This document shows, one piece after another, positions 43,484-51,785 of a stretch of DNA of 64,000 nucleotides. Positions within the stretch are counted from its first letter, which is position 1. Each line of letters starts with the position of its first letter. Source of the stretch: Novosphingobium sp. ERN07 (GTDB taxonomy: Bacteria > Pseudomonadota > Alphaproteobacteria > Sphingomonadales > Sphingomonadaceae); assembly GCF_012641335.1 (NCBI RefSeq), contig NZ_JABAID010000002.1, forward strand, positions 1-64,000, read 5' to 3'. Under the pieces are notes generated by a model. It worked only from the letters and a program-made list of their open reading frames with translations. It did not search any database and was not told the origin of the DNA. The position numbers and the translations under genes are program-made.

Positions 43484-44425
43484 ATGGCTGCGCTTCTCAA
43501 ATTCCATACCGGCGACGTCGCTCCGGCAGACCGGGCACGTTATTGGAACGAGATTGCGGACAGGGTTTTCACCGGGACGTTCATCAATGTGCCTGGTGAG
43601 GATTTTGCAGGGCGGATGCTTACGTGGCGGGTGGGGCAACTGGACATGATCCGGACCGATTCCACACACTCTGGTGTAGGTCGGACCCCGCTGCCGCAAA
43701 ACGAGGAACGGCTGATTTTGCATCTGCAATGCCGTGGCAGCAGCGAACATCAGCAGAAGCAGGCGGAATGCGCGCTGGAGCCGGGCGATTTTGTGCTGGC
43801 CAGCCCCCACGAACCCTATTCGATCAAGCTGACCGGCCACGAAATGCTGGTGGTGGAATTCCCGCGCGAGCCGCTGGCGGAGCGTTTTCCCGGGATCGAC
43901 GACGCGCTGATGCAGCGTATGTGCGGCGCTACGCCGGGCGGCCGGGTGTTCCACGATTTCCTGCTTTCGCTGTGGCAGCATGGCGAACGAGCGGGCGAAG
44001 ACCCGGAATGGGAATGCGGCATGAACGCCGTGTTCTATGACCTTGCAGCGATGGCAATGCGCGGGGCACAACGTCCGCTGTCAGTTCAGCCGGAAATTGA
44101 CCTGCGCAAGAAGGTGACTGCGATGGTTGCGGCCCACCTTGAAGATCCTTCGCTGCGCACGGCATCGATCGCGGACACCTGCCGGATTTCCATGCGGACA
44201 GTGCAGAACGTGTTTGCCGCAATGGGCACGACACCGACCGCCTATATTCTTGAGCAGCGGTTGCGGCGGGCGGCAGACCGGCTTGTGGCGCGCCCCGATG
44301 CGAGCATTACCAAAATCGCGTTTGAACTGGGTTTCAACGACAGTGCCTATTTCACGCGGTGCTTCCGCCAGCAGTTTGGCGTGGCCCCGCGGGACTGGCG
44401 GATGGGCAGACAGCCTCATTCATGA
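43484..44425 (+). CDS. AraC-family transcriptional regulator
   Basis: A 313-residue regulator with an N-terminal AraC-binding-like cupin domain (ECALEPGDFVLASPHEPYSIKLTGHEMLVVEFPREPLAERFPG). The C-terminal double HTH has RTASIADTCRISMRTVQNVFAAMGTTPTAYILEQRLRRAADRLV and the signature ITKIAFELGFNDSAYFTRCFRQQFGVAPRDWR. It fits the ligand-binding AraC group such as those of benzoate and aminobenzoate genes. Its start is 24 bases after the MFS stop. It probably controls the TonB receptor and cupin genes that follow. Confidence 0.9.
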   Translation: MAALLKFHTGDVAPADRARYWNEIADRVFTGTFINVPGEDFAGRMLTWRVGQLDMIRTDSTHSGVGRTPLPQNEERLILHLQCRGSSEHQQKQAECALEPGDFVLASPHEPYSIKLTGHEMLVVEFPREPLAERFPGIDDALMQRMCGATPGGRVFHDFLLSLWQHGERAGEDPEWECGMNAVFYDLAAMAMRGAQRPLSVQPEIDLRKKVTAMVAAHLEDPSLRTASIADTCRISMRTVQNVFAAMGTTPTAYILEQRLRRAADRLVARPDASITKIAFELGFNDSAYFTRCFRQQFGVAPRDWRMGRQPHS

Positions 44426-44516
44426 AGGCCCATCCGTGAATCAAAGGCTGCCGCCCAAGACGGGATTTGCGCGGCAGTCCTGATCGGCTTGCGCGTGAGT
44501 GCAAGCAAGCGGTCGA

Positions 44517-44537
44517 ACCAGCGTCTATCACGCTGGT
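44517..44537. promoter_or_regulatory. Dyad upstream of the TonB receptor gene
   Basis: ACCAGCGT (44517-44524) and ACGCTGGT (44530-44537) form a perfect 8-bp inverted repeat with a 5-base spacer. It sits in the 175-base gap between the AraC stop and the receptor start, 64 bases before the ATG. A CTTGC/GCAAG pair lies at 44488-44505. This could be an operator, but AraC proteins usually bind direct repeats, so the binding protein is open. Confidence 0.4.
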
Positions 44538-44600
44538 GAGATCTTGGGAGCAGGGCCGATGGCCACGTTCCACCATCAAGACCAACAGGGAGAGAAAAGC

Positions 44601-47105
44601 ATGAGATTGGCATCGGTATCCATTGCCGCAATGGCGGCGGTCATCGCCGCACCGGCATTCGCGCAGGACAATGCGCAAGCCGAAGAAAGCACCGGCGGCA
44701 TCGCGCAGATCGTGGTGACCGCACAGAAGCGCGCGGAAAACGTGCAGGATGTGCCGATTGCGATTTCGGCATTCAGTGCCGATGCGTTGCAGGAACGTGC
44801 GGTTGGCAGCGTGGCTTCGCTTTCCAACATTTCGCCCAACGTCACGCTTGACGCAGGTACGCCGTTCTCCGGTTCGTCTGCCGTGCTGTCGGCCTTCATT
44901 CGCGGCATTGGTGCAAACGACTTTGCGTTCAACATCGATCCGGGCGTGGGCGTTTACCTTGATGGCGTCTATCTTGCCCGTTCGGTCGGCGCGAACCAGG
45001 ATCTGCCCGACGTTGAACGCATCGAAGTGCTGAAAGGTCCGCAGGGCACGCTGTTTGGCCGCAACACCATCGGTGGTGCGATCTCCATCGTGACGCACGA
45101 TCCGGGTGACGAGTTCCGCTTTAAGGGCGATGTCACCACCGGTCGCTTCGGCCTGTTGCAGACGCGGGGCATGGCAGACTTGCCGCTGACGGACGGGCTT
45201 GCTGCGTCGGTCAGCTTTTCGACAAAGAACCGCGATGGGTACGTGAAGCGCGTTGCCTTCCCCGGTGCGGAGCGTTTCGCGTCGACATCGATCACGCGAT
45301 ACAAGGCCGCTGGCTACAACAACATCGGGTATGGCACCGAAGGCGGCGACAACAGTTGGAACCTGCGCGGCAAGCTGCGCTATGACAACAAGACCAATCT
45401 GCGCATCACGCTTTCGGGCGACTACAGCAATATCGACCAGTCGCAGCTTCCCAACACCGTTATCGCAACGACGCCGGCGGTGTTCGCAGGTACCTATAAC
45501 TGCGCTATTCAAGGCGTGGTCGCTGGTGATTGCGGTGGTGGTCCGCCCTCGTTCGCCTATATCGGTGGCATCGGCGGCTTGAACAGCATCTTCGACAACC
45601 CGACCGTGTTCGGCGTGAACGTGGATGCCGATCCGAACAACAACCGCCTGCCTTACGACAACCGTTTCGTGTCGAATGACATCGACGTGTCCTATGCCAA
45701 CGGCAACAACTACTCCAAGCTCAAGACCTATGGCGGTTCGGGCACGATCGAGTTTGATCTTTCCGACACGATGATGCTCAAATCGATCACCGCCTATCGT
45801 GAACTGCACTGGAATGCGGGCATGGACCTTGATGGTTCGCCGCTGAACTTCCTGCACACCAGCTTCACCATGAACCAGTACCAGTTCAGCCAGGAACTGC
45901 AGCTCAACGGTTCGGCAATGGACAAGACGCTGAACTATGTGCTGGGCGCATACTTCTTCAAGGAAGCGGGCGATCTGCATGACTATGTGACCTTTGCCGA
46001 AGGTCTGCTGCAGGTGGATGGTCCGAATGATCTTTCGACCAAGAACTATGCGTTCTTCGGCCAGATCGATTACCGCCCGACCGAGCAGTTCGGCATTACC
46101 GTCGGGGGCCGCTACACCAAGGAAAACAAGAGCTTTGAAGGCTTCCAGTCAGACGCCAACGGGCTGACTTACAAGATCCTCAATCAGGTTGGCGTGCCGC
46201 CTTGCGCATCGATCAATCCGATCACGGACGCTTGCCGCATCGCGGCCGGTTTCCCCAATCAGGGTGAACCGCTGCGCTATTACATTGCCGGAACGCAGCG
46301 CAAATCGTTCAGCAACTTCGCGCCAAAGGTGGGCCTGCAGTACCACCCCAGCGACGATGCAATGCTCTATGCAAGCTGGTCGAAGGGCTACAAGACCGGT
46401 GGCTGGACCACGCGCCTGTCAAACCCGCTGCCCACCGCGCCTGACTTCAACGAAGAAAAGGCAACCACGTGGGAAGTGGGCGTGAAATCGATGTTCCTCG
46501 ACCGCCGCTTGCAGGTGAATGCCGCGGCGTTCCTGACCAACTACAAGGGCATCCAGCTCAACTTCCAGCAGGGCGTTTCGCCAACCATCCAGAACGCAGG
46601 TGATGCGCGGATCAAGGGCTTCGAGGTTGAGGTCGTTGCGGCCCCGACCGACGGGTTCCTGATCAACGCTTCGGTCGGTTATACCGATGCCTATTACACG
46701 GCGGTTCTGGCTGGCGCGCAGGTTGCGGCCAATCCGTTCCAGGCAGGCGTGTTCCCGAATGCCGATCTGCCCAAGACGCCGAAGTGGAAGTTCAACGTCA
46801 GCCCGCGTTACGAGCTGTCGGTGGGCGGCGATGCCAAGCTGGTGATCCTCGGTGACTGGACCCACACCACGTCGCTGTGGAACGATACCGAGCGTGCCTA
46901 TCTGCTGCAGCGCGGGCCGACCGATATCGTCAATGGCAACGTCACCTACAAGTCGGGCAACCACTGGGATCTGACCGCAGGCGTGACCAACATCACCGAC
47001 GAACGGTATCTGGTGACGGGTCAGGCGCAGATCGCCGGGGGCCAGTTCTATGGCACCTACAGCCGTCCGCGTGAATGGTTCGTGCGGCTTGGCGTGGAGT
47101 TCTGA
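44601..47105 (+). CDS. TonB-dependent outer-membrane receptor
   Basis: An 834-residue receptor. The signal MRLASVSIAAMAAVIAAPAFAQ is followed by the TonB box region IAQIVVTAQKRAENVQDVPIAISAF. The plug has SNISPNVTLDAG, AFIRGIGANDFAFNIDPGVGVYLDGVYLARSVG and EVLKGPQGTLFGRNTIGGAISIVTHDPGDEF. The barrel ends with GTYSRPREWFVRLGVEF (C-terminal Phe). It is the sphingomonad type used for aromatic or plant molecules rather than siderophores, judged by neighbours. A short RGD-like motif is not seen. Upstream lie a dyad and the AraC gene, and downstream a hairpin before the cupins. Confidence 0.93.
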   Translation: MRLASVSIAAMAAVIAAPAFAQDNAQAEESTGGIAQIVVTAQKRAENVQDVPIAISAFSADALQERAVGSVASLSNISPNVTLDAGTPFSGSSAVLSAFIRGIGANDFAFNIDPGVGVYLDGVYLARSVGANQDLPDVERIEVLKGPQGTLFGRNTIGGAISIVTHDPGDEFRFKGDVTTGRFGLLQTRGMADLPLTDGLAASVSFSTKNRDGYVKRVAFPGAERFASTSITRYKAAGYNNIGYGTEGGDNSWNLRGKLRYDNKTNLRITLSGDYSNIDQSQLPNTVIATTPAVFAGTYNCAIQGVVAGDCGGGPPSFAYIGGIGGLNSIFDNPTVFGVNVDADPNNNRLPYDNRFVSNDIDVSYANGNNYSKLKTYGGSGTIEFDLSDTMMLKSITAYRELHWNAGMDLDGSPLNFLHTSFTMNQYQFSQELQLNGSAMDKTLNYVLGAYFFKEAGDLHDYVTFAEGLLQVDGPNDLSTKNYAFFGQIDYRPTEQFGITVGGRYTKENKSFEGFQSDANGLTYKILNQVGVPPCASINPITDACRIAAGFPNQGEPLRYYIAGTQRKSFSNFAPKVGLQYHPSDDAMLYASWSKGYKTGGWTTRLSNPLPTAPDFNEEKATTWEVGVKSMFLDRRLQVNAAAFLTNYKGIQLNFQQGVSPTIQNAGDARIKGFEVEVVAAPTDGFLINASVGYTDAYYTAVLAGAQVAANPFQAGVFPNADLPKTPKWKFNVSPRYELSVGGDAKLVILGDWTHTTSLWNDTERAYLLQRGPTDIVNGNVTYKSGNHWDLTAGVTNITDERYLVTGQAQIAGGQFYGTYSRPREWFVRLGVEF

Positions 47106-47113
47106 GTGATCTG

Positions 47114-47162
47114 AACGCGGGCGGGCCCGGACCCGTTCGGCCCAGCCTGCGTTCGCCTTTTT
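47114..47162 (+). terminator. Possible attenuating terminator between receptor and cupins
   Basis: AACGC at 47114 opens a 14-bp imperfect stem whose other arm ends with GCGTT at 47153 (inner GGGCC/GGCCC). Five Ts follow at 47158-47162. The first cupin ribosome site (GGAGAG) starts three bases later. It would let only part of the receptor transcripts continue into the cupin genes. Confidence 0.45.
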
Positions 47163-47175
47163 GTGGAGAGAGCAG

Positions 47176-47709
47176 ATGCCTGAGGCACCGCACGCGGAAT
47201 TCTGGAAGGATATCAAGCCGGTCACCAAGGTGTTCCGCGAAGGCGGGCTGCCCGAAGTCTATCTGCCCAAGATTGCCGAGGGCGATGAACGGTACTGGGT
47301 GCCGATATCGGAGACGGTGTTTTCCAAGCCCGTCTGGATCAGCCCGGCCAAGAACATGTGGGCCGATGTGCTGATGAGCAAATCGGCGGGACTGGTGAAC
47401 CGCCATTACCACCCGCACCCGATCTGGGCCTACACCATCAGCGGCAAGTGGGCCTATCTGGAGCATGAATGGACCGCGACCGCAGGCGATTTCGTCTACG
47501 AAACGCCGGGCGAGAGCCACACTCTCGTCTGCTATGAACACGAAGACCCGATGAAGGTGTTCTTCGTCGTTTCCGGCCCGCTGATGTGGCTGGACGAAGA
47601 TGGCAACACCACCGGCCATTACGATGTGTTCGATTACATGCAGGCCGCACGCGACCATTACGAAAAGGTCGGCATCGGGGCCGACTATGTTGATACCCTG
47701 ATCCGCTGA
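47176..47709 (+). CDS. Cupin dioxygenase-like protein, copy 1
   Basis: A 177-residue single-cupin protein resembling 2,4'-dihydroxyacetophenone dioxygenase, a non-heme iron enzyme that cleaves the side chain of hydroxyacetophenones to a hydroxybenzoate and formate. The metal ligands would be the two His of NRHYHPHPIWAYTISGKWAYLEHEW and the third in ETPGESHTLVCYEH. ISPAKNMWADVLMSK and FFVVSGPLMWLDEDGN are shared patterns with the next two copies, but this one is the most divergent. It starts the cupin trio and likely acts on the pathway substrate. Confidence 0.78.
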   Translation: MPEAPHAEFWKDIKPVTKVFREGGLPEVYLPKIAEGDERYWVPISETVFSKPVWISPAKNMWADVLMSKSAGLVNRHYHPHPIWAYTISGKWAYLEHEWTATAGDFVYETPGESHTLVCYEHEDPMKVFFVVSGPLMWLDEDGNTTGHYDVFDYMQAARDHYEKVGIGADYVDTLIR

Positions 47710-47723
47710 GAGGATTTTCGACC

Positions 47724-48269
47724 ATGAGCACTGCAACCGTGATGACCGCGCCACCATCGGACAAGGCCGAGATCGTCGACGTGCCCTTTGCGCACAAGGA
47801 ACTGGTGGCACGGCTCAGCCCCGGTGGGCGCTATGTCGATGCGCAAACCGATGTTGACAGCCCGTGGGTGCCCTTTGGCGAAAATGCCGCGATCAAGCAT
47901 CTGGCGTTCGACGTGCGGCAGAACCTGTTTTCGAACATCCTGTGGGTGAAGGGGCCGGGGGTGATCGGCACGCACTTCCACCGTGGCACGATCACGATGG
48001 TCTGCCTTGAAGGCAGCGTGCGCTATCTGGAGTATGATTGGGTGGCGACGCCGGGCGGACTGATCCTGGAAACGCCGGGCGAAAGCCACACGCTTGTCAC
48101 TGACCATCCCCAGGGCTGCAAGCTGTTCGGGTGGATGCAGGGACCGATCGAGTTCTACGACGAAAACGCCGTGCTGATCGATACGACCGACGTGTGGTGG
48201 TTCATCAACCACTACGAAACGTACTGCCGCGAGAACGGCATTGCGATCAACCCCAAGCTTTATCTCTGA
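47724..48269 (+). CDS. Cupin dioxygenase-like protein, copy 2
   Basis: A 181-residue paralogue of the neighbouring cupins and of 2,4'-dihydroxyacetophenone dioxygenase. SPWVPFGENAAIKHLAFDVRQNLFSNILWVKGPGVIGTHFHRGTITMVCLEGSVRYLEYDW carries the H-x-H ligand pair, and ETPGESHTLVTD the third His. It ends VWWFINHYETYCRENGIAINPKLYL, nearly identical to copy 3. Gap 14 bases to copy 1 and seven to copy 3, so all three are one operon. The substrate is unknown. Confidence 0.82.
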   Translation: MSTATVMTAPPSDKAEIVDVPFAHKELVARLSPGGRYVDAQTDVDSPWVPFGENAAIKHLAFDVRQNLFSNILWVKGPGVIGTHFHRGTITMVCLEGSVRYLEYDWVATPGGLILETPGESHTLVTDHPQGCKLFGWMQGPIEFYDENAVLIDTTDVWWFINHYETYCRENGIAINPKLYL

Positions 48270-48276
48270 GGACATC

Positions 48277-48810
48277 ATGGGCACGATGACCGCACCGCCT
48301 TCGGGCGCATACAAGATCGTCAATGTTCCCGAACTCTATGGCGATCTGATCCGCGCCAAGGGCGTGGAGGGGACTTACGTCGGCTCATCCGAGGTGGAAA
48401 GCCCGTGGGTGCCTTTTGGCGAGAACGCTGCGATCCGGCATCTGGCATTCGACGTGCGCGAGAACGTTTACGTCAACATCCTGTGGATCAAAGGGCCGGG
48501 CGTGATCGGCACGCACAAGCACCGTGGCAAGGTGTGGGCGGTGGGCATGGAAGGGTCTTTCCGCTACCTTGAATACGATTGGGTATGCCGCGCGGGCGAT
48601 TTCATCACCGAAACACCGGGCACCGCACATACGCTGGTAACCGACGATCCCAATGGGATGAAGGCGCTGTTCCACATGCAGGGCGCGAACGAATTCTTCG
48701 ACGAGCACGGCAACCATGTGGAAACGCTCGACGTGTGGTGGTTCATGAACCACTACGAAAGCTATTGCCGGGAGCATGGCATCGCGATCAACCCCGCGCT
48801 CTATCTCTGA
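48277..48810 (+). CDS. Cupin dioxygenase-like protein, copy 3
   Basis: A 177-residue cupin clearly closest to copy 2: SPWVPFGENAAIRHLAFDVRENVYVNILWIKGPGVIGTHKHRGKVWAVGMEGSFRYLEYDW, then ETPGTAHTLVTDDPNG and VWWFMNHYESYCREHGIAINPALYL. The three His ligands are kept (HKH and AHT). Differences next to the second His and in the ligand-loop residues suggest a different substrate or step. ATG 48277 lies seven bases after the copy 2 stop. Confidence 0.82.
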   Translation: MGTMTAPPSGAYKIVNVPELYGDLIRAKGVEGTYVGSSEVESPWVPFGENAAIRHLAFDVRENVYVNILWIKGPGVIGTHKHRGKVWAVGMEGSFRYLEYDWVCRAGDFITETPGTAHTLVTDDPNGMKALFHMQGANEFFDEHGNHVETLDVWWFMNHYESYCREHGIAINPALYL

Positions 48811-48822
48811 TCGGAGGCGGGT

Positions 48823-49896
48823 GTGAGCGGACGGCGTATCCCGGTTCCCAAACTCGACGCTGAACCGCGCGGGACATATCTGCGCAACACGTGGTATGTT
48901 GCCGGTTGGGCGGACGATCTGGCAGGCGAACCCCAGCAGCGCACCTTTCTTGAGGAACCGGTTGCACTGTTCCGCGATGCCGATGGCGCGGCGCAGGCGA
49001 TAAGCGGGCGCTGTCCGCACCGTTTTGCGCCACTGGGCCACGGGAGCGTGGTAGAAGGCGCGCTGCTGTGCCCGTATCACGGATTGCGCTTTGATGGGGC
49101 AGGGCGCTGCGTCCACAATCCGCACCCCGGCGGCCAGCTTCCTGACGTGCGGCTGCAAGTCTATCCGCTGGTCGAGCGGCACAGGCTGCTATGGATATGG
49201 ATGGGCGAGGCCGAGAAGGCCGATCCTGCGTTGATACCTGACTTTGCATGGCTTTCCGACCCGAAGTGGGAGGCGGTGCGTGGGGCGACGGTGGCCGAAG
49301 GGCATTACGAACTCTACAGCGACAACATCCTTGACCTGAGCCACGCGAATTTCGTCCATCCTGCGCTTGTCGCCAGCGCCTTTACTGAAGGCGAGCGCAG
49401 GTTCTGGCAGGATGGCGAGAATGTTTATGCCGAATATGTGCAGGCGAATGATCTGCTTTCTGTTGGCATATCAGCGGTGATGGGCACCGAAGGGCGGCCG
49501 CAGGACTTTTACGGCATGGTCAAGTGGCACGCGCCCGCCGTGCTCTATTTCGATTTCCGCGCAGGTGAGCCGGGCACGCCGCGCGAGGATTGCGTGGCGC
49601 TGCCTTCGCTTCATGCTTTCACGCCGGAAACGCCTGATACGACGCACTATTTCTGGGCGACTGCGCGTGATTACAAGCTCGGTGACGCTGAATTTACCGC
49701 CGCCATGCGCGGTGCGCTGGAGTTTGCGTTCGAGCAGGAGGACATGCCGCTCATCCGCGACAGCCACCGGCTGATGCGTGGGGGCGATTTCTGGGAACTG
49801 CGCCCGCTGATCCTGGGTGGCGATGGCGGCGGGGTGCGCGCAAGGCGCATGTTGCAGCGATTGATCGAGCGGGAAAAACAGGCCGTCGCTGCCTGA
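48823..49896 (+). CDS. Rieske oxygenase, aromatic O-demethylase type
   Basis: A 357-residue terminal oxygenase. The Rieske cluster is bound by Cys64-His66 (CPHR) and Cys83-His86 (CPYHGL). Mononuclear iron is bound in the NILDLSHANFVHP block (Asp and two His). The length and start TYLRNTWYVAGWADDL fit the vanillate demethylase VanA / LigX / dicamba demethylase group, which uses a separate reductase. No reductase gene is in the window. It starts at GTG 48823 with a CGGAGGCGG site and likely works on a methoxylated or hydroxylated aromatic. Confidence 0.88.
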   Translation: MSGRRIPVPKLDAEPRGTYLRNTWYVAGWADDLAGEPQQRTFLEEPVALFRDADGAAQAISGRCPHRFAPLGHGSVVEGALLCPYHGLRFDGAGRCVHNPHPGGQLPDVRLQVYPLVERHRLLWIWMGEAEKADPALIPDFAWLSDPKWEAVRGATVAEGHYELYSDNILDLSHANFVHPALVASAFTEGERRFWQDGENVYAEYVQANDLLSVGISAVMGTEGRPQDFYGMVKWHAPAVLYFDFRAGEPGTPREDCVALPSLHAFTPETPDTTHYFWATARDYKLGDAEFTAAMRGALEFAFEQEDMPLIRDSHRLMRGGDFWELRPLILGGDGGGVRARRMLQRLIEREKQAVAA

Positions 49897-49921
49897 CCAA
49901 GACAACGAACAGAGGATGCAT

Positions 49922-50761
49922 ATGGGAACGCTGGACAGGTTCGATATCAAGGGGCGCACTGCGCTTGTCACAGGCGCGGCTTCGGGCATCGGCCTTGCCT
50001 ATGCCGAAGCGATGGCGGAAGCGGGTGCTGCGGTGACGCTGACCGATATCGACGCCGAAGGTGCCGAGCGCGAAGCAGCGCGGCTGCGCGGTCAAGGCTG
50101 TGAAGTGCGGGCGGACCGGCTTGACGTTTCTGACTGGGATCAGGTGGTTGCGGCGTTCGATGCCCACGCAAAGGCTTATGGTGGGCTGGATATTTGCTTT
50201 GCCAATGCGGGTATCGATACCGGCGCGGGCTTCTGGAATCCGGCGGGCCATCGCAATCCCGATGGTCAGGTCGATACTTATGACCCCAAGCGCTGGGAAC
50301 GCTCGATCCAGATCAACCTGAATGGCGTGTTCCATACCGTGAGCAACGCGGTGCGGATCATGAAGCAGGAGGGCCGCGCCAATGGTCGCACCGGCGGATC
50401 GATCATCACCACGGCTTCGAACGCCGGGCTGGTGACGGAGCCGATTGTCGGCCTGCCCTATATGCCCGCGAAAGCTGGCGTGCTGCACATGGTGCGCGCG
50501 CTGGGGCTGGAATTGGCCGAGTTTGGCATCCGCATCAATGCGATTGCGCCGGGGCCGTTTGTCACCAACATTGGCGGGGGCTGGCTCAAGAAAGATCCTG
50601 TGGCGCGCGCGGCCTGGGATGCCATCGTGCCGCTGGGGCAGGTGGCTGAGACGGACCAGTTGAAGCCTCTGGCGCTGCTGCTGGCATCGGATGCTTCCGA
50701 TTACATGACGGGCAGCCATGTCGTGATCGATGGCGGCATGATGCTGGGCAAGTACAAGTAA
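49922..50761 (+). CDS. Short-chain dehydrogenase/reductase
   Basis: A 279-residue classical SDR. TGAASGIGLAYAEAMAEAGA (cofactor loop), TLTDIDAEG (Asp, so NAD), FANAGID, TTASNAGL and YMPAKAGVLHM (YxxxK), then the end VVIDGGMMLGKY. The middle has a longer loop (AGFWNPAGHRNPDGQVDTYDPKRW) than the usual 3-oxoacyl reductase, perhaps for a bulky substrate. The ATG at 49922 fits an AGAGG site. It sits between the Rieske and alcohol dehydrogenase genes and probably oxidises a hydroxyl produced in the pathway. Confidence 0.87.
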   Translation: MGTLDRFDIKGRTALVTGAASGIGLAYAEAMAEAGAAVTLTDIDAEGAEREAARLRGQGCEVRADRLDVSDWDQVVAAFDAHAKAYGGLDICFANAGIDTGAGFWNPAGHRNPDGQVDTYDPKRWERSIQINLNGVFHTVSNAVRIMKQEGRANGRTGGSIITTASNAGLVTEPIVGLPYMPAKAGVLHMVRALGLELAEFGIRINAIAPGPFVTNIGGGWLKKDPVARAAWDAIVPLGQVAETDQLKPLALLLASDASDYMTGSHVVIDGGMMLGKYK

Positions 50762-50774
50762 GGGATCCGGAACG

Positions 50775-51782
50775 ATGCGCGCCGCCGTGATGCAAGGCTT
50801 GCACAAGCCGCTTGCCATCCAAACCGTTGACGATCCAACGCCGGGCGAGGGCGATGTGGTGGTCAAGGTGGGGCGGTGCGGCATCTGCGGGTCTGACCTG
50901 CACATGACCGAAGATCCGGCCTATGGTCAGGGTGCCGGATCGATCCTCGGCCATGAGTTCGCCGGCGAGGTCGTAGCGCTGGGCAAGGGCGTGGAAGGGC
51001 TGCGGACAGGTGATCTTGTCTCGGTCATCCCGCTCAAAAGCTGCGGGCAGTGCCATGCCTGCCAGACAGGTGTGGTGCAGTGGTGCGAAGCGTTCGGGCT
51101 GCAAGGCGGTGGCTATGCCGAGTATGCCCTGACCCGGCCCAACCAGTGCGTGCGCCTGCCCAAGAGCGCGAGCCTTGCCGATGGCGCGATTGTCGAGCCG
51201 CTGGCGGTGGCGCTGCATGGTGTGGCATTGAGCCGTATGACCATTGGCGACAGGGTGCTGGTGCTGGGGGCAGGGCCGATTGGCCTTGCCGTGGCCTTTT
51301 GGGCGCGGCGCTTTGGTGCAGGGCGCGTGGTGGTGCAGGATCTGGCCGAATGGCAGCGCGACCGTGCAATGCAGATGGGCGCACATGATTTTGTGGTCGA
51401 TGCAGCCGATCCGGTAGGCAGCGCGGAGCGTGCGCTGGGCGGCAAGGCCGACGTGGTATTCGAATGCGTGGGCGTGCCTGGATTGATCGCGCAAGCTGTG
51501 GATCAAGTGCGCAACGATGGCGCCATTGTGCTGCTGGGCCTTTGCACGCGGCCCGACACGTTCAACAGTTTTGCTATGCTTTCGAAGCAGGTGAAACTGG
51601 TGACATCGGCCTTCTTCACGCGGCAGGAATACGAAGCCGCGCTTGATGCGCTGGATCGCGGAGCTGTGGAGCCGCGCCTGCTGGTGACCGACACCATTGC
51701 ACTGGATGCGACTCCCGATGTTTTCGAAAGCCTGCGCAAGCGCACGCACCAGTGCAAGGTGTTGATCGATCCGGCGGGCTGA
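50775..51782 (+). CDS. Zinc-dependent MDR alcohol dehydrogenase
   Basis: A 335-residue dehydrogenase with the catalytic-zinc block GRCGICGSDLHMTEDPAYGQGAGSILGHEFAGEV and the structural-zinc Cys set in KSCGQCHACQTGVVQWC. The nucleotide loop is VLVLGAGPIGLAVAFWARRFGAGRVVV with an Asp-containing NAD pocket (QDLAEWQR). It is closest to the threonine/sorbitol-dehydrogenase-like group. Last gene of the plus-strand cupin-Rieske operon, ending four bases from the convergent intradiol gene. The substrate is an alcohol of the pathway, not known. Confidence 0.88.
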   Translation: MRAAVMQGLHKPLAIQTVDDPTPGEGDVVVKVGRCGICGSDLHMTEDPAYGQGAGSILGHEFAGEVVALGKGVEGLRTGDLVSVIPLKSCGQCHACQTGVVQWCEAFGLQGGGYAEYALTRPNQCVRLPKSASLADGAIVEPLAVALHGVALSRMTIGDRVLVLGAGPIGLAVAFWARRFGAGRVVVQDLAEWQRDRAMQMGAHDFVVDAADPVGSAERALGGKADVVFECVGVPGLIAQAVDQVRNDGAIVLLGLCTRPDTFNSFAMLSKQVKLVTSAFFTRQEYEAALDALDRGAVEPRLLVTDTIALDATPDVFESLRKRTHQCKVLIDPAG

Positions 51783-51785
51783 CGA

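Noticed and set aside
44352-45980. A 542-codon open frame on the minus strand
   Set aside because: It is antisense to the TonB receptor gene, which has a signal peptide, plug motifs and a proper C-terminal Phe.
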